Shown here piece after piece: positions 54,653 through 62,695 of a stretch of DNA of 64,000 bases. Under the pieces are notes generated by a model that worked only from the letters and a program-made list of their open reading frames with translations, was not told where the DNA came from and did not search any database. Each line of letters opens with the position of its first letter. The stretch's first letter is position 1. Origin of the DNA: Novosphingobium huizhouense (GTDB lineage Bacteria > Pseudomonadota > Alphaproteobacteria > Sphingomonadales > Sphingomonadaceae); assembly GCF_020179475.1 (NCBI RefSeq), contig NZ_JAILXZ010000001.1, forward strand, positions 186,001-250,000. The letters run 5' to 3'. A program made the position numbers and the translations under genes.

Positions 54653-55657
54653 ATGCCCTATTTCCCGCGCAAACTCCTTCAGCCGGTCCGTGGTCGGATC
54701 GCAGGCTATGCGCTGGGCATCGCCCTGTTCGCGCTCGGCCTCGCCGTGCGCTGGGCGGCCGACCACCTGTTCCCGCCGGGCTTCCCGTTCCTCACCTTCT
54801 TCCCCGCGGTCATCGTCGCGACGTTCCTTGCCGGGCGCGGCCCGGGTGTGCTGTGCGCGGTGCTGTCCGGGCTCGCCGCGTGGTACTTCTTCGTTCCGCC
54901 GGTCTACAGCTTCGCGGTCACCTCGGGCGTCGCCACCGCGATGCTGTTCTACGGCTTCGTCGTCGCGGTCGACATCATGCTGATCGACGGGCTGGTCCAT
55001 CGCCAGCAACGGCTCGAGGAGAACGAGGCCCGCCTCACGCTCGCCGCCGAGCGCGAGCGACTGCTGTTCAAGGAGCTCCAGCACCGCGTCGCCAACAACC
55101 TCGCCACGGTCGCCGCGATGCTGCGCATGCAGCGCCGCCAGATCGCCGCCGACCCTGCCACCGCGCTCGACGCGATCGACCGCGCCAACGCGCGCATCGA
55201 GCTGATGGGCGAGGTCCACCGCCAGCTCTACGACCCGGCCGCGCTCGACTTGCCGCTGGTCGAGCAGATCCGCCGCGCCGCCGACCATGCGCGCGCGGTG
55301 GGTTCGGCCGACCACGTGCGGCTCGATGTCGAAGTGGCCGATGCCCGGCTCGAACCCGGACGGCTGATGACGGTCGTGCTGCTGATCAGCGAGCTGCTCG
55401 GCAACAGCTTCAAGCACGCCTTCGAGGACCATTCGGCCCCCGCCGTACGCGTGGTGATCGCGCGCACTGGCGATGCGCGCCTGCGCCTGACCGTCTGCGA
55501 CAACGGCTCGGGCCTGCCCCCCGAAGCCGAGTTGCCCCAGCCGCGGCGCGGCCTAGGCACCGCGATCATCAAGGGCTTCGTCGCCCAGCTCGGCGGGACC
55601 ATGACGGTCGAAAGCCTCGGCGGCGTGACGACCGTCGTGGAGTTTCCCGAAGGCTGA
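54653..55657 (+). CDS. Membrane histidine kinase with DUF4118-type sensor (HisKA_2)
   Basis: 334 residues from the ATG at 54653 (a GTG at 54641 and a TTG at 54614 are in frame; no clear ribosome site). Three or four transmembrane helices at about 15-110 with PPGFPFLTFFPAVIVATFLAGRGPGVLCAVLSG form the KdpD-like DUF4118 membrane domain. The phospho-His is in FKELQHRVANNLATVAAML, and the ATPase domain has SELLGNSFKHAF and VCDNGSGLPP. The extracytoplasmic loops are too short for a ligand pocket, so sensing is probably within the membrane. No response regulator is next to it. Confidence 0.92.
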   Translation: MPYFPRKLLQPVRGRIAGYALGIALFALGLAVRWAADHLFPPGFPFLTFFPAVIVATFLAGRGPGVLCAVLSGLAAWYFFVPPVYSFAVTSGVATAMLFYGFVVAVDIMLIDGLVHRQQRLEENEARLTLAAERERLLFKELQHRVANNLATVAAMLRMQRRQIAADPATALDAIDRANARIELMGEVHRQLYDPAALDLPLVEQIRRAADHARAVGSADHVRLDVEVADARLEPGRLMTVVLLISELLGNSFKHAFEDHSAPAVRVVIARTGDARLRLTVCDNGSGLPPEAELPQPRRGLGTAIIKGFVAQLGGTMTVESLGGVTTVVEFPEG

Positions 55658-57016
55658 TCAGTCGCCCGCGCCGGCCGGGGCGCTGGCGATCGCCTCGGCA
55701 TTGGCGACGAGCGCGAGCACCTGCGCCCAGGCCGCCACGTTCTGCTCGAGCGCCGCCGGATCGATCTTGTCGAGCGTGTCGTCGGGCGTGTGGTGCAGGT
55801 CGAAGTAGTGCGTGCCGTCCTGGCCGAGATCGACCACCGCCAGCTTCTGCGCCGCGATCACCGGCTCGACGTCGGTGCCTCCGCCGGCCGTGGCGCGCCC
55901 GGCGACGATGCCCATCTGCCCCAGCGCCGCGACGATGCGGTCCGCCAGCGGCTTGTCCGCCGCGGCGAAGCGGGTCTGCACCCGCCACACCCGGTCGGCG
56001 CCGAAGTCGCTCTCCATCGCCAGCGCGTGCCGCTCGGGGTGGGCCTTGGCATAGGCTTCGCCGCCGAAGCCGCCGATTTCCTCGCTTCCCGCCCACAGCA
56101 CGCGGATCGTGCGCAGCGTCTTTCCGGCGGCCTGCGCGCGCAGCGCGGCGGCGGTCACGATCGCGCAGCCCGAAGCATCGTCGATCGCCCCGGTGCCGAG
56201 ATCCCAGCTGTCGAGGTGGCAGCCCACCAGCACCGGCGGCAGCGCGGGGTCGCGCCCGGGCAGGTCGGCGACGACATTGCCCGAAGGCAGCCCCTCGACG
56301 GTCCTGCCGGTCAGGGTCAGCGCGATCCGCACCGGCTGGCCGAGCTTCACCAGCCGGGCGACGAGGTCGGCATCCGGGTTCGAGACCGCGCCTGCCGGGA
56401 TCGGCTTGACCCCTTCGGCCCAGCTGGTCACCCCGGTGTGCGGGTTGCGGTGGCTGTCGGTGCCGACCGAGCGGATCACCACCGCCAGCGCGCCCTTGCG
56501 CGCGGCGACGCTCGGCCCTTCGCGCCGCACCTGTCCGTAGGGGCCGTAGCCCGATCCGTCCTGCGCCGCGCGCATCGCGTGGTCGATGAACGCGATCTTG
56601 CCGCCGAGCGAACCATCGGGCGCGGCCTTGAGCGCGGCGAGCGTGGGGAAGTAGGCGATCTCGGCCTCGATCCCCTTGTCGGCGGTCGCGCCGCTGTAGC
56701 CGAGCGCGGTCACGGCGAGCATCTGCGGCACCGGCGCGGTGATCCGAGCCTTGTCCACCCCGCGCTGGTAGCCGCGAATGGTGAACGGCTCGACCTTCAC
56801 CTCGCGAAAGCCCAGCGCTGCCAGCTTCCTTGCGCCCCAGTCGCGCGCGCGGGCCTCGGCCTCGCTGCCGGCAAGGCGCTGGCCGACTTCGGTGGTCAGG
56901 CCCGAGACGATGTCCCAGGCGACCGAATCGGGCGCCGCCTGGGCGCGGGCGGGGGCGGACAGGACAGCAGGCGCTGCGGCGAGGACGGCAAGGGCCGGAC
57001 GGACAAGGTTGCGCAT
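55658..57016 (-). CDS. Exported M28-family zinc peptidase
   Basis: 452 residues from the ATG at 57016; the signal peptide MRNLVRPALAVLAAAPAVLSAPARAQA fixes it. Zinc ligands of the M28 fold: VGCHLDSWDLGTGAIDDASG (His, Asp), GSEEIGGFGG (Glu pair), MESDFGADR (Asp) and DLHHTPDDTLD (His). A PA-type insertion (about 120-220) precedes the catalytic part, as in many glutamate carboxypeptidase-like members. It acts in the periplasm or outside the cell on peptides. The stop touches the kinase stop (convergent). Divergent from the dienelactone hydrolase-like gene. Confidence 0.95.
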   Translation of the reverse strand: MRNLVRPALAVLAAAPAVLSAPARAQAAPDSVAWDIVSGLTTEVGQRLAGSEAEARARDWGARKLAALGFREVKVEPFTIRGYQRGVDKARITAPVPQMLAVTALGYSGATADKGIEAEIAYFPTLAALKAAPDGSLGGKIAFIDHAMRAAQDGSGYGPYGQVRREGPSVAARKGALAVVIRSVGTDSHRNPHTGVTSWAEGVKPIPAGAVSNPDADLVARLVKLGQPVRIALTLTGRTVEGLPSGNVVADLPGRDPALPPVLVGCHLDSWDLGTGAIDDASGCAIVTAAALRAQAAGKTLRTIRVLWAGSEEIGGFGGEAYAKAHPERHALAMESDFGADRVWRVQTRFAAADKPLADRIVAALGQMGIVAGRATAGGGTDVEPVIAAQKLAVVDLGQDGTHYFDLHHTPDDTLDKIDPAALEQNVAAWAQVLALVANAEAIASAPAGAGD

Positions 57017-57145
57017 GCACCCGGGGTTTAGGCACAAGCTCCTGTTTTGCAAACGCCTTGTGCGCCCCAACGCCAGGGGGCTCTCCCCGATTGCCTCGGC
57101 GCGCCGGACAGTCCACATTGCCGGCAGATACGGGGGGAGATCGCC

Positions 57146-57937
57146 ATGCAGAATGCGCAAGCCTTCGCCGGCTACGACGCGTTCGACTTCGCCGCTGGGC
57201 CATGGACCCGCCGCGTCTGGCGCAAGGGCGTCGGGCCGGCGGTGATCGTCATGCACGAAATGCCCAACCTCCACCCCCAGGTGCTGCGCTTTGCCGATCG
57301 CGTGGCGGCACAGGGCATGACCGTCTACTGCCCCAGCCTGTTCGGCGAGGACGGGCGTAGCCCCAGCCGGGGCTACACCGTGCGCCAGATGATCTGGTCG
57401 ATCTGCGTGCGGCGCGAATTCAATGTCTGGGCCAACGGCAGGTCCAGCCCGATCGTCGACTGGCTGCGCGCGCTGGCGCGCAAGGCGCACGCCGAGTGCG
57501 GCGGCCGCGGCGTGGGCGCGGTGGGCATGTGCTTCACCGGCGGCTTTGCGCTGGCGATGATGACCGAGCCTTCGGTCGTCGCACCAGTCCTGTCGCAACC
57601 CTCGCTGCCCCTCGGCCGCAAAGGCGCCGGCACGATCGACGCCAGCCCGGCCGAGATCGGCTGCGCGAAGAAGCGCATGGTCGAGGAGGACCTGACGATG
57701 ATGGCGCTGCGCTTCCCCAGCGACGGCTACGTGCCCGACGCGCGGTTCGCGATGCTCAAGGAGACGTTCGGCGAACGCTGCGTCACCGTCGAACTCCCTG
57801 ACCGCGACGCCAATCCCGACGCGCCGATCCCGCCGCACTCGGTGCTCACCTGGCACCTCGTCGACGAACCTGGCAGCGCGACCCGCAAGGTCGAGCAGGA
57901 CGTCATCGCCTTCTTCAAGCGCCGCACCGCGCTCTGA
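57146..57937 (+). CDS. Dienelactone hydrolase family protein
   Basis: 263 residues from the ATG at 57146, with GGGGGGAGA upstream. Alpha/beta hydrolase with VIVMHEMPNLHPQVLRFADRVA and the Cys nucleophile C129 in VGMCFTGGFAL, as in dienelactone hydrolases. A candidate Asp lies in FPSDGYVPD, and the C-terminal His in PPHSVLTWHLVD. It hydrolyses cyclic esters such as those formed in chlorocatechol-type or other ring-cleavage pathways. It lies apart from the catabolic block and has no close partner gene. Confidence 0.9.
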   Translation: MQNAQAFAGYDAFDFAAGPWTRRVWRKGVGPAVIVMHEMPNLHPQVLRFADRVAAQGMTVYCPSLFGEDGRSPSRGYTVRQMIWSICVRREFNVWANGRSSPIVDWLRALARKAHAECGGRGVGAVGMCFTGGFALAMMTEPSVVAPVLSQPSLPLGRKGAGTIDASPAEIGCAKKRMVEEDLTMMALRFPSDGYVPDARFAMLKETFGERCVTVELPDRDANPDAPIPPHSVLTWHLVDEPGSATRKVEQDVIAFFKRRTAL

Positions 57938-58065
57938 CCCGGGAGAGTGCCGATGTCGGCGCCGGAACGGATGGAATTGTCGCAAATCCGCCATCGGCTT
58001 TGCGCTAGGTCAAAAGGCGCGGCAGCGCGCGCGCTAGGCTGCCGGGCGGGGCGCGGAGGAACGAC

Positions 58066-59394
58066 ATGGCCAACGTGAACGGCACCAGCGGCATCGACAA
58101 TCTCGTCGGAACGGCGCTCGACGACATCATCCTCGGCCTCGCCGGGCGCGACACGCTCCAGGGCCTCGCCGGCAACGACACCCTCGACGGCGGCAGCGGC
58201 GCCGACACGATGAGCGGCGGGCTCGGCAACGACATATATGTCGTCGACAACCTCGGCGACACCGTCACCGAAAACGCCGGGGAAGGAATCGACACCGTGC
58301 GGGCGAAAATCTCCTGGACGCTCGGCGCCAATATCGAGCGGCTGCTGCTGCTCGGCACCGCCGCCATCGACGGCACCGGAAACGATCTCGCCAACGCGCT
58401 CACCGGCAATGCCGCGGCGAACACGCTGTCGGGCCTTGGCGGCAACGACCTGCTCGACGGCAAGGCGGGCGCCGATACGCTGAAGGGCGGGCTCGGCGAC
58501 GACACCTATGTCGTCGACAATGTCGGCGACAAGGTGATCGAGAACGCCGGCGAAGGGACCGACACCGTCAAGGCCAGCATCACCTTCACCCTCGCCGCCA
58601 ATGTCGAGAAGCTGCTGCTGATCGGCACGGCCGCGATCGACGGGACCGGCAACGACCTCGCCAACGCGCTGACCGGCAATGCCGCGGCCAACGCACTCTC
58701 GGGGCTGGGCGGCAACGACCTGATCGACGGCGGCCTCGGCGCCGACACGATGCGCGGCGGGCTCGGCGACGATACCTTCGTGGTCGACAATGCCGGCGAC
58801 ACGGTGATCGAGAACCTCAACGAGGGCACCGACACGGTCCGGGCCTCGATCGGCTACACCCTTGCCGCCAATGTCGAGAAGCTGCTGCTGACCGGCACGA
58901 GCGCGATCGACGGCACCGGCAACGGCGGCAACAACACGCTCACCGGCAACGATGCCGCCAACGTGCTTTCGGGCCTTGCCGGCAACGACACGATCCTTGC
59001 AGGCGGCGGCAATGACCGGGTGATCGGCGGCGCCGGGCTCGACATCGTCACCGGCGGCGCGGGCGCCGACGTCTTCGTCTTCGCGCCCGGCGATTTCGCC
59101 AGCCGCACTTCGATCGGCGCCGACGAGATCGTCGACTTCACCAGCGGCGACAAGATCGACGTCAGCCAGATCGACGCGCTGGTCTCGGCAAGCGGCTACG
59201 GCCAGCCCGGCGACCAGGCGTTTCTGTTCATTTCGACCAACAAGTTCACCAACCACACCGGGCGCCAGCTGCGCTACGAGGTCTCGGGCGGCAACACCTA
59301 CGTCTATGGCAACATGGACGGCGACACGACCGCCGACTGGTGCATCAAGATCGATGGGGTCCACACCCTCGCGTCGAGCGATTTCGTCCTGTGA
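58066..59394 (+). CDS. RTX-repeat calcium-binding protein built from 90-residue modules
   Basis: 442 residues from the ATG at 58066 (GGAGGA upstream). Nearly the whole protein is RTX-type: nonapeptide-like repeats GGNDxLDGGxGADTxxGGLGDD alternate with a longer YVVDNxGDxVxENxxEGxDTVxAxIxxTLxANVExLLL segment. Three modules of exactly 90 residues are visible (residues 34-303). The C-terminal 100 residues (DVFVFAPGDF ... DEIVDFTSGDKIDVSQIDAL) match the serralysin-type secretion/folding end. There is no signal peptide, as expected for type I secretion, and no catalytic domain is visible. It could be a surface or adhesive protein. No type I transporter genes are in the window. Confidence 0.93.
   Translation: MANVNGTSGIDNLVGTALDDIILGLAGRDTLQGLAGNDTLDGGSGADTMSGGLGNDIYVVDNLGDTVTENAGEGIDTVRAKISWTLGANIERLLLLGTAAIDGTGNDLANALTGNAAANTLSGLGGNDLLDGKAGADTLKGGLGDDTYVVDNVGDKVIENAGEGTDTVKASITFTLAANVEKLLLIGTAAIDGTGNDLANALTGNAAANALSGLGGNDLIDGGLGADTMRGGLGDDTFVVDNAGDTVIENLNEGTDTVRASIGYTLAANVEKLLLTGTSAIDGTGNGGNNTLTGNDAANVLSGLAGNDTILAGGGNDRVIGGAGLDIVTGGAGADVFVFAPGDFASRTSIGADEIVDFTSGDKIDVSQIDALVSASGYGQPGDQAFLFISTNKFTNHTGRQLRYEVSGGNTYVYGNMDGDTTADWCIKIDGVHTLASSDFVL
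58165..58974. repeat. Three in-frame 270-bp tandem repeats in the RTX gene
   Basis: Units at 58165-58434, 58435-58704 and 58705-58974. Each begins at the Leu codon of the segment L-[AG]-G-N-D and encodes 90 residues. The period is exact at the DNA level. Units 1 and 2 share the stretch GTAAIDGTGNDLANALTGNA; the third is more diverged. The repeat gives a direct route to copy-number change by recombination. Confidence 0.85.
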
Positions 59395-59417
59395 CCGCCT
59401 GCCGGAGCCATCGCCCC

Positions 59418-59891
59418 ATGCGCACCTTCGCCCGCCGCAGCCTGCTCGCCCTTGCCGGTTCCGCTCTCGCCGGCCTCGCGCTCGCGCCGCTCGCAGCGCA
59501 CGCCGCCGATGCCGCGCCGCCCGATCTCTCGCGCTATCGCGGCAAGGTCGTCTACCTCGATTTCTGGGCCTCGTGGTGCGGTCCGTGCAAGCTCTCGTTC
59601 CCGTGGATGCAGGGCCTCGCCGCGCGCTATCCGAACGACGTCGCGGTGGTGACGGTCAACCTCGACCGGCAGAAGCCGCAGGCCGACGCCTTCCTCAAGC
59701 AGGTCCACTCGACCCTTCCGGTGATCTACGACGCCCAGGGCGCGAGCGCGAAGGCATGGAAGGTTGCCGACATGCCGACCTCGCTGGTGTTCGACCGCAA
59801 GGGCGCGATGCGCTTCCGCCACCAGGGCTTCTTCCCGGGCAAGACCGGCGAATACGAAGCCCACGTCGCCACGCTGGTGCGCGAACACTGA
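59418..59891 (+). CDS. TlpA-like periplasmic thioredoxin
   Basis: 157 residues from the ATG at 59418, 23 nt after the RTX stop. The signal peptide MRTFARRSLLALAGSALAGLALAPLAAHAA has twin Arg (ARRSLL), which may allow Tat export. The redox site is W53-C54-G-P-C57, followed by the family pattern DVAVVTVNLDRQKPQADAFLKQV and the cis-Pro in MPTSLVFDRKG. It is a reductive or exchange thioredoxin acting in the periplasm. It begins a four-gene unit with a Cys-rich lipoprotein, a DUF3570 barrel and ApbE, so it could keep the lipoprotein's terminal CxC reduced. Confidence 0.92.
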   Translation: MRTFARRSLLALAGSALAGLALAPLAAHAADAAPPDLSRYRGKVVYLDFWASWCGPCKLSFPWMQGLAARYPNDVAVVTVNLDRQKPQADAFLKQVHSTLPVIYDAQGASAKAWKVADMPTSLVFDRKGAMRFRHQGFFPGKTGEYEAHVATLVREH

Positions 59892-59917
59892 TCGCGCCCG
59901 TTCGAAGGGGAAAGGCC

Positions 59918-60172
59918 ATGTCCGTCGATCGTCGTCTCGCGCTGCTCGCGCTGACCGCCGGCACGCTCGCGCTCGCCGCCTGCGCGCACGACGGCGCCGC
60001 GCCGCACCTCAAGCTCGGCGCGCGACCGTGGGAACGCGACGTGCTCGCGCGCAAGTCGATGCAGCTCGCGGTCGAACCGGCGCTGCTCGCCTTCGACGAT
60101 CACACCTACTTCAGCAAGGAAGCCGCCGCCGGCGGGCGGGGGTTCGACGGCGGAGGCTGCGGGTGCAACTGA
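59918..60172 (+). CDS. DUF4266 lipoprotein with a terminal GGGCGCN motif
   Basis: 84 residues from the ATG at 59918, AAGGGGAAAGG upstream. Lipoprotein signal MSVDRRLALLALTAGTLALAAC with lipobox. The mature chain is about 63 residues: LGARPWERDVLARKSMQLAVEPALLAFDDHTYFSKEAAAGG then GFDGGGCGCN at the very end. Those features match DUF4266, which has no known function to my knowledge. The CxC at the C-terminus could bind metal or form a redox disulfide. The following gene starts inside its last codons (10-nt overlap), so DUF4266 and DUF3570 are made together. Confidence 0.9.
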   Translation: MSVDRRLALLALTAGTLALAACAHDGAAPHLKLGARPWERDVLARKSMQLAVEPALLAFDDHTYFSKEAAAGGRGFDGGGCGCN

Positions 60173-61515
60173 AGCCGGGCGGGATCGCTGCCACCATCGG
60201 CGCGCTCGCCGCCGGCCTCGTCGCCCTGCCCGCGGCCGCCCAGCAACAGCAGCAGGACGCACCATCCGTCGCCCCGGGCAATGCCTACGACCAGAGCGCC
60301 AGCGACGTCGACGCGCTCGTCGCCGACAGCGCGGTGCTATACTACCAGGAAGACGGCGGCCGCGTCCGAGCGGTCGAGGCCGAGACCGGGCTTGCCTGGA
60401 CCGGCGCCGACGGCCTCGCCGTGTCGGGCCGCTTCACCTACGACAGCCTGACCGGCGCAACCCCCAACGGGGCGACGCGCGCGCGCTACGACCAGGACTT
60501 CATCGGACCGCTTCCCGCCGGCGGCCACCTGCCCGCCGCCGATACCCGCACCGGCGCCTCGGGCGCCTATACCGCGCCCGCCGGCACGCTCCCGGTCGAC
60601 CCGCACTTCAAGGACCAGCGCAAGGCCGGCGACCTCGGCCTGACCCTGCCCGCGCGCGCCGGGTTCCGGCTCAGCCTCGGCGGCAATGCCTCGTGGGAGA
60701 GCGACTACACCTCGTGGTCGTGGCGCGTCGGCCTTGCCAAGGACCTGTTCGACAAGAACACCACGCTCTCGCTCGGCTACAACTATGAGCACGATGAATC
60801 GAAGCCGATCACCGGCATTCCCATGCCGCTCGGCAGCATGGGCGATCCTGCGATCGGCAAGCAGCGGATCAAGCGGGTCGACAGCCTCGTGCTCGGCATC
60901 ACCCAGGTGCTGACGCCCGCGTGGCTGGTCCAGTTCAACTGGAGCACCGGCAACAGCCGCGGCTACCACACCGATCCCTACAAGCTCGTCACCCTGACCG
61001 ACCGCGACAGCGGCGATCCGTTCTTCTACGTTTACGAAAGCCGCCCGCGCCGGCGCATCCGCAACAGCCTGTTCCTCGCCAGCAAGCTCGCGCTCGGCTC
61101 CTATGTCACCGACGCCACCGCGCGCTGGTATCACGACAGCTGGGGGATCACCGCCTGGACCTTCGGCCTGTCCGAACACCTCCCCGCAGGTCGCAGCGCC
61201 TACGTCGAGCCGCTGGTGCGCTACTACCACCAGAGCAAGGCCGACTTCTTCCGCAACTACCTGCTGCTCGACGAGCCGACCCCCACCTACGTCAGCGCCG
61301 ACAGCCGCCTCGGCGCGTTCGGCGCCTGGACCTTCGGGCTGAAGGGCGGGGTGCACCTGTCCGATCGCGTCGAGCTCTACGGCTCGGCCCAGCGCTACGT
61401 GCAGAACGGCAAGCGCTTCTATCGCGACGCCCCCGGCACGATGGCCAAGGTCGATCTCTTCGCCGGCTCGCGATCGACCAGCCTCGTCGCGGGCCTGCGC
61501 TACCACTTGCGCTGA
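60163..61515 (+). CDS. DUF3570 outer-membrane protein with two ApbE-type flavinylation motifs
   Basis: 450 residues. The start is a GTG at 60163, supported by GGAGG 7 nt upstream, a 10-nt overlap with the preceding gene, and a signal peptide ending LPAAAQ. Strand-rich sequence with a C-terminal LVAGLRYHLR suggests an outer-membrane barrel. Near the N-terminus two segments match the D-x-x-[ST]-G-A-[ST] consensus of ApbE substrates: DSLTGAT (residues 94-100, acceptor T100) and DTRTGAS (127-133, acceptor S133). The apbE gene follows 16 nt later. I infer a flavin-carrying outer-membrane protein; the family has no known role that I can name. Confidence 0.88.
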   Translation: MQLKPGGIAATIGALAAGLVALPAAAQQQQQDAPSVAPGNAYDQSASDVDALVADSAVLYYQEDGGRVRAVEAETGLAWTGADGLAVSGRFTYDSLTGATPNGATRARYDQDFIGPLPAGGHLPAADTRTGASGAYTAPAGTLPVDPHFKDQRKAGDLGLTLPARAGFRLSLGGNASWESDYTSWSWRVGLAKDLFDKNTTLSLGYNYEHDESKPITGIPMPLGSMGDPAIGKQRIKRVDSLVLGITQVLTPAWLVQFNWSTGNSRGYHTDPYKLVTLTDRDSGDPFFYVYESRPRRRIRNSLFLASKLALGSYVTDATARWYHDSWGITAWTFGLSEHLPAGRSAYVEPLVRYYHQSKADFFRNYLLLDEPTPTYVSADSRLGAFGAWTFGLKGGVHLSDRVELYGSAQRYVQNGKRFYRDAPGTMAKVDLFAGSRSTSLVAGLRYHLR

Positions 61516-61531
61516 AAGGTCGAGTCCCGAC

Positions 61532-62389
61532 GTGCCCGTCCACCACCACCGCTTTTCGGCGATGGCCAGCCCCTGCGAGATCCAGATCGAGTGCGACGAC
61601 GGCGCGCTCGCCGTGCGCCTCGCCCGCACCGCCGAAGCCGAAGCGCGGCGGATCGAGGCCAAGTTCACCCGCTATCGCGACACCGGCGTGGTCTGGCAGA
61701 TCAACAACGCAGGCGGCGCGGCGATCGCGCTCGACGCCGAGGCGGCCGGGCTGATCGACTATGCAGCGCAGCTCCACGCGCTGTCGGGCGGGCTGTTCGA
61801 CGCGACCTCGGGCGTGCTGCGGCGCGCCTGGACCTTCGATGGTTCGGCCAATCTCCCCACGAGCGAACAGGTGGCGGCGCTGCTGCCGTTGGTCGGCTGG
61901 GACAAGGTGCGCTGGCGCGACGGCATGCTCGCCCTGCCGCCCGGCATGGAGATCGATCTCGGCGGCATCGCCAAGGAATATGCCGTCGACCGCGCCGCGC
62001 AGGTGATCCTGAACGGCGCGCAGCTGCCCGCGCTGGTCAACTTCGGCGGCGACTTGCGCACCACTGCGGCGAAGCGCGGCGGCCGCTGGAAGGTCGCGAT
62101 CGAATCGGTCGATCCTGCCAGGGCCGCGGGCGGCGTGCTCGAATTCGCGGCGTCCGGCCTCGCCACCAGCGGCGATGCGCGGCGCTTCCTGCTCAAGGAC
62201 GGGGTGCGCTACGGCCACATCCTCGATCCCCGCAGCGGCTGGCCGGTCGCCGACCCGCCGCGCTCGGTCACCGTCGCGGCGCGAACCTGCCTCGAGGCCG
62301 GCACGCTGGCCACGCTGGCGATGCTGCGCGGCCGCGATGCCGAAGCCTTCCTCGAAGCCGAAGGGGTACAGTTCTGGACCTTGCGCTGA
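61532..62389 (+). CDS. apbE: ApbE-type FAD:protein FMN transferase
   Basis: 285 residues from a GTG at 61532 (AAGGTCGAG upstream). ApbE transfers FMN from FAD to Thr/Ser of target proteins. Seen motifs: MASPCEIQIE at the start, LSGGLFDATSGVLRRAW, EIDLGGIAKEYAVD, VNFGGDLRT, and YGHILDPRSGWPV (metal/FAD site). The usual export signal or lipobox is absent, so the protein looks cytoplasmic, unlike most ApbE proteins. It is the last gene of the TlpA-DUF4266-DUF3570-ApbE unit, and the adjacent DUF3570 protein is the obvious candidate substrate. Confidence 0.93.
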   Translation: MPVHHHRFSAMASPCEIQIECDDGALAVRLARTAEAEARRIEAKFTRYRDTGVVWQINNAGGAAIALDAEAAGLIDYAAQLHALSGGLFDATSGVLRRAWTFDGSANLPTSEQVAALLPLVGWDKVRWRDGMLALPPGMEIDLGGIAKEYAVDRAAQVILNGAQLPALVNFGGDLRTTAAKRGGRWKVAIESVDPARAAGGVLEFAASGLATSGDARRFLLKDGVRYGHILDPRSGWPVADPPRSVTVAARTCLEAGTLATLAMLRGRDAEAFLEAEGVQFWTLR

Positions 62390-62404
62390 TGCGGCGGGCG
62401 CGAA

Positions 62405-62590
62405 TCAGCGTGCAGTGCTGCCCTTGGCCGGAGCGGACTGGTCTTCGCGCAGTACCCAATGCCCGCGGCGAATACGCCTGATGGATTTTTCACAATGACG
62501 ACAATGACCTACGAAGTCATCGCCATCCCACTCCACGGCACTGCGCCTCGGCGCATGGCGATTAACCAGGCATTTTATTCTTGCTAACAT
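62405..62590 (-). CDS. Small zinc-ribbon-like protein
   Basis: 61 residues, ATG at 62590, weak ribosome site. The sequence has Cys/His pairs: IKCLVNRH and GHCRHCEK, forming a possible C..H..C-x2-C metal site, with WDGDDFVGHCRHCEKSIRR as the most structured part and a very basic composition. Small proteins of this look are common in sphingomonads, so I judge it a real gene. It is convergent with apbE. Function unknown; a nucleic-acid-binding role would fit the charge. Confidence 0.65.
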   Translation of the reverse strand: MLARIKCLVNRHAPRRSAVEWDGDDFVGHCRHCEKSIRRIRRGHWVLREDQSAPAKGSTAR

Positions 62591-62695
62591 GATATGAATA
62601 CCCCGGTGACGCGCCCAATCGGGCTCGCACGGGGAGCACTACTGCACCAAAATGGTGGTATTACGGTAGCCCCGATCTTGCGACCGGGCTCTTTA

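Noticed and set aside
62668..62690. Hairpin AGCCCCG...CCGGGCT downstream of tetR as a terminator
   Set aside because: The T-rich tail lies on the plus strand, where no gene ends; on the tetR strand no T-run follows and the stem has a mismatch.
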